From assembly GCF_009796745.1 (NCBI RefSeq), contig NZ_CP047024.1:1426001-1490000 (forward strand): a DNA stretch of 64,000 nt. The letters run 5' to 3'. The position numbers and the translations under genes were made by a program. Shown here in pieces: positions 17,811 through 27,442 of the stretch. The stretch's first letter is position 1, and each line of letters starts with the position of its first letter. The notes beneath the pieces are model-generated. The model searched no databases and was not told the origin of the DNA. It saw only the letters and a list, made by a program, of their open reading frames with translations. Origin of the DNA: Paraglaciecola sp. L1A13 (GTDB lineage Bacteria > Pseudomonadota > Gammaproteobacteria > Enterobacterales > Alteromonadaceae).

Positions 17811-17837
17811 AAAAAACGCGCCTTGAGCGCGTTTTTT
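17811..17837. terminator. Bidirectional terminator between chrR and bamD
   Basis: AAAAAACGCGC (17811-17821), loop CTTGA, GCGCGTTTTTT (17827-17837): a perfect 11-bp stem with A and T tracts on both sides, serving both convergent genes. Confidence 0.92.
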
Positions 17838-17859
17838 AATGGTTAAGCTATCTATCCCG

Positions 17860-18626
17860 TTAGCTGATAAAACTGCTTTCTGGATAGTTAAGTTTAAGCG
17901 TTTTCATCACGTTATTTTTCAAATCATCAAGCTTTAGTTGATCGTAACATTCCACCATGATTTCTAAGGCTTCTTGCACATGGTCTGTATCTGGATAGTA
18001 CTCAAGCACGTAACGTCCACGGTTCGCTGCAGCTACGTATGCTTCACGACGCATATAAAAACGTGCAATAGCGATTTCATACTTTGCTAGACGGCTTTTG
18101 ATGTGCAACATACGTTTTTGCGCATCAGCGGCGTATTTGCTGTCAGGGTACTTCTCAATTAAACGTCTGAAATCTTCAAATGCTTCACGAGATTTACTTG
18201 GATCGCGGTCTGAACGGTCAATACCAACCAATTCTTGGAATAAGTTTTTATCAGATTCCATGTTAGTTAATCCGCGCATATATAAAGCGTAGTCAACATC
18301 AGCGTGGTTTGGGTTTAAACGGGTGAAGCGATCGATAGTCGAAATGGCTTCGTTCACTTTACCTGACTTATAGTAAGCATAAATTAAATCTAACTGAACC
18401 TGATTTGATAAAGGTCCAAATGGATATCTCGAATCTAATGCACTAAGGGTCGCGGTGGCAGCATTGAAGTTACCAATTGCCATTTTTTCTTTAGCATCTT
18501 CATATAAAGATTGGCGCTACGATTATTTACAACTACTTCTTCTTCATCTGGAGAGGACGAACAGCCACTTATCGCGATAATCGCTGCGGCTAGAAAAATC
18601 TTGGGTAACGATAACTTTCTCATCAT
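17860..18626 (-). CDS. bamD: Outer membrane assembly lipoprotein BamD, reading frame broken
   Basis: BamD is the essential TPR lipoprotein of the BAM complex that inserts outer-membrane proteins. The signal peptide and lipobox (ISGCSSSPDEEE, Cys22) are in one frame (18626 down to 18435). The TPR body, from MAIGNFNAATATLSALDSRY through PFGPLSNQVQLDLIYAYYK, is in another (stop at 17860, open from about 18518). The join falls at CTTTATATGAAGATGC near 18500: removing one AT of TATAT restores ...LYEDAKEKMAIGNF..., the expected family sequence. ATG 18483 is therefore not a genuine start, as it would lack the signal peptide. Because BamD is essential, a sequencing or assembly error is the simplest explanation; a real mutation with recoding is less likely. 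Confidence 0.88.
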
Positions 18627-18798
18627 ATTTATCTTATTTGCTCTTATTTATGCTTGCGATAAGCGTTCGTCGATTCATTGCTGGCAAAAATCCGTTAGAA
18701 TAGGGTTTTATAGAACCGATAACAGCTGCATATTCTAACCCAGCGTATTGGGCTATGCACATATAAATCGTTCGAAACACTACTAGGGTCTCCTTTGC

Positions 18799-19782
18799 AT
18801 GTCTACAAGCTATGAAAAAATACAACTACAGGCCGCGGTGCCACAAACGTTGTTAGGTAAACGTTTAGATCAAGCTTTGGCCGAAATGTTCCCTGATTAT
18901 TCACGATCGCGTATAAAAGATTGGATTTTAGCCGATCAAGTCTCCGTAGATGGTCAGATAGTGAACAAACCAAGAGAAAAGTTGCTTGGTGAAGAGTTAA
19001 TTGAAATCAATGCCAGTATCGAAATACAGGAACGGCACAGCGCTCAAAATATCGATTTGAATATCGTATACGAAGATGAGCATATTCTTGTGATCAACAA
19101 ACCAACAAATTTGGTAGTGCACCCCGGGGCAGGCAATGCCAACGGTACTATTTTGAATGCGTTGCTTAACCATGTTCCTGATATTGGCAGTGTGCCACGC
19201 GCGGGCATCGTACACCGCTTAGATAAAGATACCACCGGTTTGATGGTTGTGGCCAAAACCATTCCTGCTCAAACGCATTTAGTGGAAAAGCTTCAAGCAC
19301 GAGAAATAAGCCGCGAATATGAAGCGGTTGTTTATGGCAACTTAATTGCGGGTGGTAGTGTTGACGAGCCGATCGGTCGTCATCCTACTAAGCGCACAAA
19401 CATGGCAGTGGTTCAATCGGGTAAACCCGCTTTAACGCACTACCGTGTTAAGCAAAAATTTCGTGCCCATACTCATCTTCGCTTAAAGCTTGAATCGGGC
19501 AGAACACATCAGATTCGTGTGCACATGGCGCATTTACGTCACCCTTTGATAGGTGATCAAGCATATGGTGGCCGCCCTCGTTTACCTAAAGCGGCAAGTG
19601 AAATTATGATTGAAACTATTCGTGGTTTTAAACGCCAAGCCTTGCACGCGATTCAGTTAGAACTTGAACATCCCATTACTGGCGAGTGGATGTCGTTCCA
19701 AGCACCATTGCCTGACGACTTTGTTAATTTGTTAGCGGTATTAAAAGAAGATACCGCGCAAAACCCAAACGATCTCGTTTAA
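18799..19782 (+). CDS. rluD: 23S rRNA pseudouridine synthase RluD
   Basis: Makes pseudouridines 1911, 1915 and 1917 (E. coli numbering) in helix 69 of 23S rRNA, needed for ribosome assembly and termination. The 327 residues have an N-terminal S4 domain (LLGKRLDQALAEMFPDYSRS, RIKDWILADQVSVDGQ) and the catalytic domain with AGIVHRLDKDTTGLMVVAK (catalytic Asp, ~residue 140) and SGRTHQIRVHMAHL. Start ATG 18799 after GGGTCTCC. bamD diverges, rluD-pgeF-clpB follow, the standard gammaproteobacterial neighbourhood. The stop is 3 bp from pgeF. Confidence 0.96.
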   Translation: MSTSYEKIQLQAAVPQTLLGKRLDQALAEMFPDYSRSRIKDWILADQVSVDGQIVNKPREKLLGEELIEINASIEIQERHSAQNIDLNIVYEDEHILVINKPTNLVVHPGAGNANGTILNALLNHVPDIGSVPRAGIVHRLDKDTTGLMVVAKTIPAQTHLVEKLQAREISREYEAVVYGNLIAGGSVDEPIGRHPTKRTNMAVVQSGKPALTHYRVKQKFRAHTHLRLKLESGRTHQIRVHMAHLRHPLIGDQAYGGRPRLPKAASEIMIETIRGFKRQALHAIQLELEHPITGEWMSFQAPLPDDFVNLLAVLKEDTAQNPNDLV

Positions 19783-19785
19783 ACA

Positions 19786-20523
19786 ATGACAGCATTATCA
19801 TTCATAACACCTAATTGGCCTGCGCCAAAAAAGGTACAGGCATTTTCGACGTTGCGAGCGGGTGGGGCTAGTCAGTTTCCCTATGATTCTTTTAACGTCG
19901 GTGCCCATGTTGGGGATGATAATGCCGCTGTGCTGGCTAATCGACAACGGTTACCTCGCTATCAACATGTGAAATGGTTGAATCAAGTGCATGGTAACGA
20001 TTGTATTTTATTAACGCCTGACTCTGAGCAAAACCAAGATGCTGATGCGACGACAACAACTTACTCGGGATTGGTATGTGCTGTTATGTCGGCAGATTGT
20101 CTGCCTATTTTACTTTGTAACAATCAGGGTACGGAAATTGCGGCTGTGCATGCGGGGTGGAAAGGTCTAGCTGACGGTGTGATTGAAAATAGCTGTAAGG
20201 TGATGCATAGCAATCCAGGCAATTTGCTTGCGTGGATTGGTCCTCACATTAGCCAAAAAAATTATGAAGTAAACGAAACTGTCCTAAAACACTTTGATCA
20301 ATATACCCATTGCTTTACTAAAGGGCTAAGTAAGGGGAAGTATCAGGTGGACCTGCAAACAATAGCCCTTGAAAAGCTAACGGCAATTGGGATAACCAAT
20401 GTTTACACTGCGGACCTGTGCACTTATGAAAACGATCAGCAGCTATTTTCTCATCGTCGTGCTACCCATCAAGGCTTAGCCGATACAGGTAGAATGGTTT
20501 CGGGTATTTACCTTGAGCCTTAG
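19786..20523 (+). CDS. pgeF: Peptidoglycan editing factor / YfiH-family laccase-domain protein
   Basis: 245 residues of the YfiH family: WLNQVHGNDCILL (metal His), VMSADCLPILLCN (Cys), and AAVHAGWKGLADGVIE (His), the conserved zinc/copper-site pattern, with WIGPHISQKNYEV and the C-terminal FSHRRATHQGLADTGRMVSG. Family members have been described as purine nucleoside phosphorylases/adenosine deaminases, as multicopper-oxidase-like, and in E. coli as a factor preventing misincorporation in peptidoglycan; the physiological role is debated. Starts ATG 3 bp after rluD, so co-transcribed; the rluD-yfiH-clpB order is conserved in E. coli. Confidence 0.92.
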   Translation: MTALSFITPNWPAPKKVQAFSTLRAGGASQFPYDSFNVGAHVGDDNAAVLANRQRLPRYQHVKWLNQVHGNDCILLTPDSEQNQDADATTTTYSGLVCAVMSADCLPILLCNNQGTEIAAVHAGWKGLADGVIENSCKVMHSNPGNLLAWIGPHISQKNYEVNETVLKHFDQYTHCFTKGLSKGKYQVDLQTIALEKLTAIGITNVYTADLCTYENDQQLFSHRRATHQGLADTGRMVSGIYLEP

Positions 20524-20579
20524 GCTTATATATCAACTTGATCTAGCTCAATATTTGTCTACTAAAATCGTAGGATCTG

Positions 20580-20607
20580 CTTGAATATTTTTAAAATCAC
20601 ACCATTA
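20580..20607 (+). promoter_or_regulatory. Candidate sigma-32 promoter of clpB
   Basis: CTTGAA (20580-20585), 14-nt spacer, CACCATTA (20600-20607), six of eight matches to the heat-shock -10 CCCCATNT. Located about 38 bp upstream of the clpB ATG. Confidence 0.6.
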
Positions 20608-20644
20608 ATAGGTTAATTATTAATCCATTATAAGTGAGTGGTAT

Positions 20645-23221
20645 ATGCGTTTAGATAGTTTCACCAGCAAGTTTCAACTTGCTATATCCGATGCTCAATC
20701 CATAGCGCTTGGGCGTGATCATCAATACATCGAACCCGTACATGTGATGACGGCTTTGCTGAATCAGCAGGGCGGATCTGTGCGCGCATTATTCGAACAC
20801 GCCAAAGTAAACGTGAATTCGTTGCGTTCAGCACTGGCCGAAGCAGTAGATAAAATTCCTCGTGTGGAAGGTGTCGGCGGCGACGTACAATTAGCCAAGG
20901 AGTCGGTCGTATTGCTGAACCTAAGTGATAAGATTGCTCAAAAACGCAAAGACAAATACATTACATCGGAAATATTTGTACTGGCCGCAGTGCAAGACAA
21001 AGGTAAGCTGGGTGATTTGTTGCGTCAGGTTGGTGCCACAGAAGAGTCTCTTGAAAAAGCAATAGAAGATATTCGTGGTGGGCAAACGGTAAACGATCCA
21101 AATGCTGAGGATGTTCGCCAAGCATTAGAGAAGTTTACCACTGACCTTACCGAACGAGCCGAGCAGGGCAAGCTTGATCCTGTTATCGGACGAGACGATG
21201 AAATACGCCGAACCATTCAGGTGCTACAGCGCCGCACAAAGAATAACCCTGTGTTAATTGGTGCGCCAGGCGTTGGTAAAACTGCGATTGCAGAGGGGCT
21301 AGCTCAGCGGATTATCAACTCCGAAGTGCCAGAAAGTTTAAAAAACAAACGTGTTCTGTCTCTCGATATGGGAGCACTAATTGCTGGGGCTAAATACCGT
21401 GGTGAATTTGAAGAACGCTTGAAAGCGGTACTGAATGAGTTGGCCAAAGAAGAAGGTCGGGTCATTTTATTCATTGATGAATTGCATACCATGGTGGGTG
21501 CCGGTAAAGGCGAAGGCGCGATGGACGCGGGTAATATGCTAAAACCAGCCTTGGCTCGTGGTGAATTACATTGTGTTGGCGCAACCACATTAGATGAATA
21601 CAGACAGTATATTGAAAAAGATGCTGCTCTAGAAAGACGCTTTCAAAAAGTGCTGGTGGACGAGCCGAGTGTTGAAGATACCATTGCGATATTGCGCGGC
21701 TTGAAAGAGCGTTATGAGTTACACCATTCAGTTGAAATAACTGACCCCGCTATTGTTGCAGCGGCTTCGTTGTCTCATCGTTATATTAGCGACCGACAAT
21801 TACCTGATAAAGCCATTGATCTAATCGATGAGGCAGCATCAAGTATTCGTATGCAAATGGACTCGAAACCAGAGGACATGGATAGACTTGAGCGGCGCAT
21901 AATTCAATTAAAACTCGAAGAGCAAGCGTTAGCAAAAGAGAAAGATGATGCGAGTCATAAGCGCTTAGAACTTATTGAAATTGAACGTGAACAAGCTGAA
22001 TTTAAATTCTCTGAATTAGAAACGATCTGGAAGTCTGAAAAATTAGCCATGCAAGGCACACAAAGTATTCGTGCAGAGCTTGACCAAGCTAAATTAGATT
22101 TAGAAATAGCCCGTCGTGCGTCTGATTTAAGCCGTATGTCCGAACTGCAATATGGACGAATTCCTGAGCTTGAAAGTAAGCTTGAGATAGCGACAGAGTC
22201 AGAGTCGCAAAACACAGAACATCAGCTTCTTAAGAGTCGCGTAACAGAGAATGAAATTGCTGATGTGCTTTCACGCTGGACCGGTATTCCAGTGTCAAAA
22301 ATGCTTGAAGGTGAGAAAGATAAACTCATGAGCATGGAGAGCGCATTACATGAACGTGTTGTGGGGCAAAGTGAAGCAGTCACCGCAGTATCGAATGCGA
22401 TCCGGCGTTCACGTGCCGGTTTGGCTGATCCAAATAAACCAATAGGTTCATTTTTGTTTTTAGGCCCAACAGGGGTGGGTAAAACTGAGCTATGTAAAAC
22501 CCTAGCTAGCTTTTTGTTCGATACCGAAGACGCTATGGTGCGTATTGATATGTCTGAGTTTATGGAAAAACACTCAGTTTCACGCTTAGTTGGGGCACCC
22601 CCTGGTTATGTAGGGTATGAGGAAGGTGGCTATCTAACAGAAGCAGTGCGTCGTAAGCCCTATTCCGTGATATTGCTGGATGAAATCGAAAAGGCGCATC
22701 CTGATGTATTCAACATTTTGCTTCAGGTACTCGATGATGGTCGTTTAACGGACGGGCAGGGGCGTACAGTTGATTTTAAAAATACCGTGATCATTATGAC
22801 CTCTAATTTGGGCTCCGATATCATTCAGGAGCAACATAGTGAAAATGATTACGAAAAAATGAAGAAATCAGTGCTTGAGGTACTAAGTACTCATTTTAGA
22901 CCTGAGTTCTTAAATCGTGTTGACGAAACCGTGGTGTTCCATCCGTTAGGATTAGAACAGATAACCTCCATCGCCAGCAGGCAGTTGCAATTCCTACGCA
23001 AACGCTTAGAAGAGAAGGGGATTGGATTAGAATTGACCGATGCGGCGTTGCATAAAATCGCAGAAGCTGGGTTTGATCCGGTCTATGGCGCTCGCCCACT
23101 CAAACGGGCTATTCAAATGGAAATTGAAAATCCATTAGCCCAAAAGATTTTATCTGGAAAACTGATGGCAGACAGCGTAGTTAGTATTGATGCGGATGAG
23201 AATGGCTTAATTATTAACTAA
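20645..23221 (+). CDS. clpB: ATP-dependent chaperone ClpB
   Basis: Hexameric AAA+ disaggregase that works with DnaK to pull proteins out of aggregates. The 858 residues match E. coli ClpB (857). Seen in order: N-terminal Clp repeat domain (~1-145), first AAA with [18 protein letters not shown] and Walker [16 protein letters not shown], the coiled-coil middle domain (~400-520, long charged helices with [14 protein letters not shown]), second AAA with [15 protein letters not shown] and [14 protein letters not shown], and a C-terminal D2-small domain. It has a heat-shock-type promoter in front and a terminator behind. Confidence 0.98.
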   Translation: MRLDSFTSKFQLAISDAQSIALGRDHQYIEPVHVMTALLNQQGGSVRALFEHAKVNVNSLRSALAEAVDKIPRVEGVGGDVQLAKESVVLLNLSDKIAQKRKDKYITSEIFVLAAVQDKGKLGDLLRQVGATEESLEKAIEDIRGGQTVNDPNAEDVRQALEKFTTDLTERAEQGKLDPVIGRDDEIRRTIQVLQRRTKNNPVLIGAPGVGKTAIAEGLAQRIINSEVPESLKNKRVLSLDMGALIAGAKYRGEFEERLKAVLNELAKEEGRVILFIDELHTMVGAGKGEGAMDAGNMLKPALARGELHCVGATTLDEYRQYIEKDAALERRFQKVLVDEPSVEDTIAILRGLKERYELHHSVEITDPAIVAAASLSHRYISDRQLPDKAIDLIDEAASSIRMQMDSKPEDMDRLERRIIQLKLEEQALAKEKDDASHKRLELIEIEREQAEFKFSELETIWKSEKLAMQGTQSIRAELDQAKLDLEIARRASDLSRMSELQYGRIPELESKLEIATESESQNTEHQLLKSRVTENEIADVLSRWTGIPVSKMLEGEKDKLMSMESALHERVVGQSEAVTAVSNAIRRSRAGLADPNKPIGSFLFLGPTGVGKTELCKTLASFLFDTEDAMVRIDMSEFMEKHSVSRLVGAPPGYVGYEEGGYLTEAVRRKPYSVILLDEIEKAHPDVFNILLQVLDDGRLTDGQGRTVDFKNTVIIMTSNLGSDIIQEQHSENDYEKMKKSVLEVLSTHFRPEFLNRVDETVVFHPLGLEQITSIASRQLQFLRKRLEEKGIGLELTDAALHKIAEAGFDPVYGARPLKRAIQMEIENPLAQKILSGKLMADSVVSIDADENGLIIN

Positions 23222-23274
23222 TTAATCGAGTCAGTAGTGGGTCATAAAGCACTAAATAATCCACTGGTTAATAG

Positions 23275-23305
23275 AAAACGGCTACTTAAGTAGCCGTTTT
23301 TGTTT
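23275..23305. terminator. Bidirectional terminator between clpB and prsT
   Basis: AAAACGGCTAC (23275-23285), TTAA, GTAGCCGTTTT (23290-23300) then TGTTTC. Perfect 11-bp stem with A/T tracts both ways, shared by convergent clpB and prsT. Confidence 0.9.
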
Positions 23306-23353
23306 CTAGGTATTGGCAAATCTAATGGGGCAATACACCTAGTGTACGAAATA

Positions 23354-26149
23354 TTACAATGTTTGCAGCAACGCAATTGCTTCCTGTTTTTCAGGAAAGT
23401 CCTTTGCACTATCAATGGCTTGCTTTAATTGGCCTTTAGCCTGATCCACGCGGCCCAACTCCTTTAATGCAACTGCCAAATGATAACGTATAGAGGGATC
23501 ATTCGAGCGCAATGTAAACGCCAACCTAAGTGTTTTTAAGGCTTCTTGATATTGAGCATTCTTAACTAACAGCCAGCCCTTAGTATCCAGTATAGCGGCC
23601 GAGTTCGGTGCAAGTTTGCTTGCTTGCTCGGCGTATAGTAGCCCTTGTTTATTGTCAGAATCTATCTGGATAATAGCCAGGTTATTGTAGATTCTAGCTT
23701 TATTGGGCAAATCATCGATAGCGATGAGTTTTTGATAATGTGCTTCAGCATTGGCAAAATCGTTAGCGATGAAATTTAGGTCCGCCAGTAGGTGGCGCTG
23801 AAAGTGTGCATCGGTGTGAGTAGACAGATATTGAATGAGATACTGAGTAAATTCATTTGCGTGCTCTCCTTGACTCGCGAGTTGATATAGCTCAATTAAA
23901 GGTAACGTGAAATTAGGATCGAGAGCTAAAGCACGGGTATAGGCTTGATATGTTTGTTGTGTATCGCCAATGGCCTTGAAGTAATGACCTTGTAGCACAA
24001 ATACATTAGGGTTATCAGTAAACGATTTCTGCATATTCGCTACCAGCGTTTCTACTTCGCTAAGCCTATTTTGTGTTAACAGCAATTGGCCATATTCTAA
24101 CTTTGCAAGGGCGTAATCCGGTGCAATATCTATTGCCCGTTCGAGACTTATTTGCGCACCGGCAATGTCGTTTGCTTGCAGTTGGCTGCGACTTAACTCA
24201 ACTAATTGTACTGCGTTGTCCGACCATTGACTGAATAATATATCAAGCTGTGTTTTCGCTTCTTTTGGTTCATCAAGGGCGAGCAACAAATTGGCTTTTT
24301 CAAATAGATAAGCCGAATTAAAACGATTGATTTTTAATAAGGCGTTTATCTCATTTAGGGCAATCGGATACTTTTGTTGTTGGCGATAGATATTAACGAG
24401 TAACTCATGAGGTCCGGCACTATTGGGCGCAAGCGCTTTGGCGGTGAGTAAACTCTCAATTGCCGAGTCTAATTCATTTTGCTTGACTAATATTTGCGCA
24501 TGTAAAATAAGCGCAGCCGTGTTGGTAGGCGCTAGGGCGATGACTTTTTCTATCGAGGTCAGGGATGCTGGCAGTTTATTTTGCGCAAATTCCACACGGG
24601 TAAGATTCATTAGCGCAGCTATATTATCGGCGTCTTTGAATAGAATTTTATTCAAGGTCGTCTCAGCATCCTTTAAATTTCCCAAACGAATGTTTAAATC
24701 TGCACTTAAGTTCGCGTAATGAGAATTGTCGGGTTGCAAAAGTGCCAGTTTATTCGCTGATAACAATGCCTCATTGTAACGCTGTTCGTTCGCTTCCAGT
24801 GAAGCTTTAAATAGCAATACATCTTCGGCATTAGTGTCAAGGTTACTATTGTTTAATAGTGCAATAGCTTGCTCAGCTTTATCACGACGCACCAGTAGTT
24901 TCGCTTCCAACAAAATGACGCTGTGATTGTCGCCATCAGTCTTTTTCAGTTCTTCAACAATGCTATTGCATTTAAATACTTTGTTGCTAGCAAGATATAA
25001 GTCGCAGAGTAAAGAGGAGACGGGAATACTTTTCAGCACGCTGCTTTCATTTAACTCTAAAAGCTTCACGGCTTTTTTGGGGTAGCCTTGTCGAATGTGT
25101 GCCTCTGCGAGCATGCCTAAAAGCTCAGGTGGTGCAGACCCCGTTTTTACATAGCGTGAAAGCTCTCGTACCGTTACGTCATAATTTTTATTAATATAAG
25201 CAGTAATACCGGTAACTAAGCTGATCCACGCCGTTTTCTCTTTGTTGTCGTCAGTGGCTAAACTCAAGGTTTGACTCAGAGTTGCTAATAACGCGTCAGC
25301 TTCGCCATTTTTCTCTTGCATGGCTAGCAGACGGGCTTTGAGCAATTGAGTTTGTAAGTCTCCTGTGGTTTGCTCTTCTATCTGCGCGATCATCGCTTGT
25401 GCCTCAGGTAACATATTCCCTTCAACGTAACTATTGGCTAACGCGCGCTTAATAGTTGGGTCAAAACTATCGTATTGATGCGCAAGTTCAAATTGTGCTC
25501 TTGCATCTGCGCTTCTACCTTGGCTTTGCAGTACAAGGCCACGTAAAAATAAGCTTTGGGGATTTTGGCTATGCTCGGCCTGCGCGGTATCAAGGTATTT
25601 ATTCGCTAATGCGTAGTCTTTGTTTAAAAAAGCAATCTGCGCTAATCCATTTAGCGCACGTACATCTTTTTTAAATTCAAGCCGAGTATTTTCATAAAGA
25701 GTCTGTGCTTGTTGCAAATTATTTAGTTGTACGTGTGCGGCAGCTTTCAACAACAATACATCCAGTTTTACTTGGGCCGATAAATTGCGTGGAATAGGCA
25801 ATTCTAAAAGATCGTCTAAGTCCCGACTAATAAAATAGGCATTGGCTAAGGGAACCAATACTAAATTTAGATCGGCGCCAGCGGCCATCACTTCTTCAAA
25901 TTCAGTTATTGCGTCATTCACATAACCATCAATTAATAACACTCGGCCCATAAGTAATTTAGAAGGCAGATGAGAAGGCGATTCTTGTAAGGCATTCTTA
26001 AGATGAATATATGACTCTGGAAATGCCTCTTGGTTAAATGCAGCGAGTGCTTTTTCATAATTTTCAGATGCATCAGCAAACGCTAGAGAGGGTAATATCG
26101 CGCAAAAAGCAATTGCACTGAGTGATATAGTTAGTGAACGAAGTTTCAT
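23354..26149 (-). CDS. prsT: PEP-CTERM system TPR-repeat protein PrsT
   Basis: 931 residues: Sec signal peptide (LTISLSAIAFCAILPSLAFA, cleavage before DASENYEKAL) followed by tetratricopeptide repeats to the C-terminus, for example ALNGLAQIAFLNKDYALANK and YALAKLEYGQLLLTQNRLSE. Long periplasmic TPR proteins of this layout (PrsT) belong to exopolysaccharide-associated PEP-CTERM/exosortase loci. In canonical PrsT the mature start carries a lipobox Cys; none is seen here, so it is probably a soluble or peripheral periplasmic protein. The adjacent minus-strand gene encodes a PEP-CTERM target. Exosortase and glycan genes are not in the window. No strong promoter motif was seen directly upstream. 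Confidence 0.8.
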   Translation of the reverse strand: MKLRSLTISLSAIAFCAILPSLAFADASENYEKALAAFNQEAFPESYIHLKNALQESPSHLPSKLLMGRVLLIDGYVNDAITEFEEVMAAGADLNLVLVPLANAYFISRDLDDLLELPIPRNLSAQVKLDVLLLKAAAHVQLNNLQQAQTLYENTRLEFKKDVRALNGLAQIAFLNKDYALANKYLDTAQAEHSQNPQSLFLRGLVLQSQGRSADARAQFELAHQYDSFDPTIKRALANSYVEGNMLPEAQAMIAQIEEQTTGDLQTQLLKARLLAMQEKNGEADALLATLSQTLSLATDDNKEKTAWISLVTGITAYINKNYDVTVRELSRYVKTGSAPPELLGMLAEAHIRQGYPKKAVKLLELNESSVLKSIPVSSLLCDLYLASNKVFKCNSIVEELKKTDGDNHSVILLEAKLLVRRDKAEQAIALLNNSNLDTNAEDVLLFKASLEANEQRYNEALLSANKLALLQPDNSHYANLSADLNIRLGNLKDAETTLNKILFKDADNIAALMNLTRVEFAQNKLPASLTSIEKVIALAPTNTAALILHAQILVKQNELDSAIESLLTAKALAPNSAGPHELLVNIYRQQQKYPIALNEINALLKINRFNSAYLFEKANLLLALDEPKEAKTQLDILFSQWSDNAVQLVELSRSQLQANDIAGAQISLERAIDIAPDYALAKLEYGQLLLTQNRLSEVETLVANMQKSFTDNPNVFVLQGHYFKAIGDTQQTYQAYTRALALDPNFTLPLIELYQLASQGEHANEFTQYLIQYLSTHTDAHFQRHLLADLNFIANDFANAEAHYQKLIAIDDLPNKARIYNNLAIIQIDSDNKQGLLYAEQASKLAPNSAAILDTKGWLLVKNAQYQEALKTLRLAFTLRSNDPSIRYHLAVALKELGRVDQAKGQLKQAIDSAKDFPEKQEAIALLQTL

Positions 26150-26260
26150 AAATCGTATTGACTCTTTTCCTTAGAATGCAGACGTAAAATACTACGGTAT
26201 ATTTACCTTAAATGCCTTAGGTTTCGATAGGTATGAATATACCAATGTATATTTTCAGGC

Positions 26261-26284
26261 AAAAAAAAACCTCACAATGTGAGG
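26261..26284 (-). terminator. Terminator after the PEP-CTERM gene
   Basis: On the minus strand CCTCAC-ATT-GTGAGG (26284-26270) is followed by nine T (26269-26261): a compact rho-independent terminator separating the PEP-CTERM gene from prsT. Confidence 0.9.
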
Positions 26285-26303
26285 TCTTCTTAACTTATAA
26301 AAC

Positions 26304-27074
26304 TTAAGCTGATTTACGACGGCGCCATACAGCAAATAAACCAAATGATGCCAATATAGCTAACGAGCTTGGCTCTGCTACATCTGATGTCGGTGGTTTA
26401 GGGGTTGCTCCAGCAATCGTTGATATACCCGCAATCTTGAGATAATCATTATTACTTCCGAAAGCACCTCCACCAGATTGACCGAATGAGCTATTATAAG
26501 CACCAATTATCCAATATTGAGCATCTACACCAGAAGTCTCACTGGTAAGTGAGCTCCAACCGTCGCCGATATTAGCAAAACTTGTACTAAAACTTGCATT
26601 GCTGGCAACACTAGCCCAAGTCTGTCCTTGTAATGTTGGTAGCGTTTCAAAAGCAGCGATTGATATATCTGAATCATTGCTATAGTAACCAATATTAACT
26701 CCGGTAATAGATACCAAATCATCAAAGGTAAACAACAACATGTCAGTATCACCGCGATTATCGACATAATGACCATCATTATTACGGTTGTAATTCAACA
26801 AACCGTAGCTATTTTGAGCAGCCGTCGCGGTTTGAATTGTGTCTGGATCGTTTTGTTCAAGAGTATCGGCCCAAGCCGTAATTGTTAAATCGGTATCAGC
26901 CGAATTAAAACTTAACGTGTTACCATAAGAATTGGTACCGCTACCACTTCCATAACTGTTACCACCAGAAGTTCTAAAATCCCAATCTGTGGTGTCTGTT
27001 GCCAAACTAGCAAATGAAAATGTCATTAGCGAAGCCGCTAGCGCCACGTTGCGCAAAGTAAATAAATTATTCAT
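26304..27074 (-). CDS. PEP-CTERM sorting domain surface protein
   Basis: 256 residues. Signal peptide NVALAASLMTFSFASLA with mature TDTTDWDFRTSG; Gly/Ser/Asn-rich body; C-terminal tripartite sorting tail: VAEPSSLAILAS (the PEP-like motif reads AEPSS), a membrane helix LAILASFGLFAV and the basic RRRKSA end. Such proteins are processed by exosortase and exported to the surface or matrix. The size and Ser/Gly/Asn-rich N-terminal part suggest the exosortase-dependent surface protein group XDP1, from memory only. The gene has its own sigma-54 promoter and terminator, so it is monocistronic. Function probably in biofilm or floc formation, inferred. Confidence 0.88.
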   Translation of the reverse strand: MNNLFTLRNVALAASLMTFSFASLATDTTDWDFRTSGGNSYGSGSGTNSYGNTLSFNSADTDLTITAWADTLEQNDPDTIQTATAAQNSYGLLNYNRNNDGHYVDNRGDTDMLLFTFDDLVSITGVNIGYYSNDSDISIAAFETLPTLQGQTWASVASNASFSTSFANIGDGWSSLTSETSGVDAQYWIIGAYNSSFGQSGGGAFGSNNDYLKIAGISTIAGATPKPPTSDVAEPSSLAILASFGLFAVWRRRKSA

Positions 27075-27442
27075 ATTAATCTTCCTGTCCTCTTAATATG
27101 TTGTGTTTTCTAATTAACTATATATTTCGCTAAAGCAATAACAGTGCCAGATTAAATTAAACCATTTATTACAGAGGCTTAAAATAGTTTGTCTAACACT
27201 AACACCCAAGGTGTAAAGAAAGTGGACAACTTTATGAGCAAGTGACTCAATTCGTCGACAATGTGGTAATTATACACCTTATTTGTATTAGCAAATATTA
27301 GAAATAGGTATAATAGGTATGGTTACTCATACAAAAGGATAAATTGTTGAGCTAACCTAGTTTGGTGTTTTTTATGATGCCTGATAACCAAAGCGAACCG
27401 TTTATGTTATCTTGGCGCCGTTATTTTATCAGAGGAGCTGTT
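27075..27442. other. Intergenic region between PEP-CTERM gene and pssA
   Basis: Apart from the sigma-54 promoter on the minus strand, the region is AT-rich with no convincing gene. A TATAAT (27308-27313) could be the -10 of pssA, but no good -35 was found at the right distance. Confidence 0.6.
27132..27149 (-). promoter_or_regulatory. Sigma-54 (RpoN) promoter of the PEP-CTERM gene
   Basis: Minus strand reads TGGCAC (27149-27144), TGTTA, TTGCTTT (27138-27132): exact agreement with the -24/-12 consensus TGGCAC-N5-TTGC. The start codon lies about 58 bp downstream. EPS-linked PEP-CTERM genes are known to be activated by the sigma-54-dependent regulator PrsR. Confidence 0.85.

Noticed and set aside
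18483..18483. Start of bamD at MAIGNF
   Set aside because: It would drop the lipoprotein signal that is intact in the other frame and is required for BamD.
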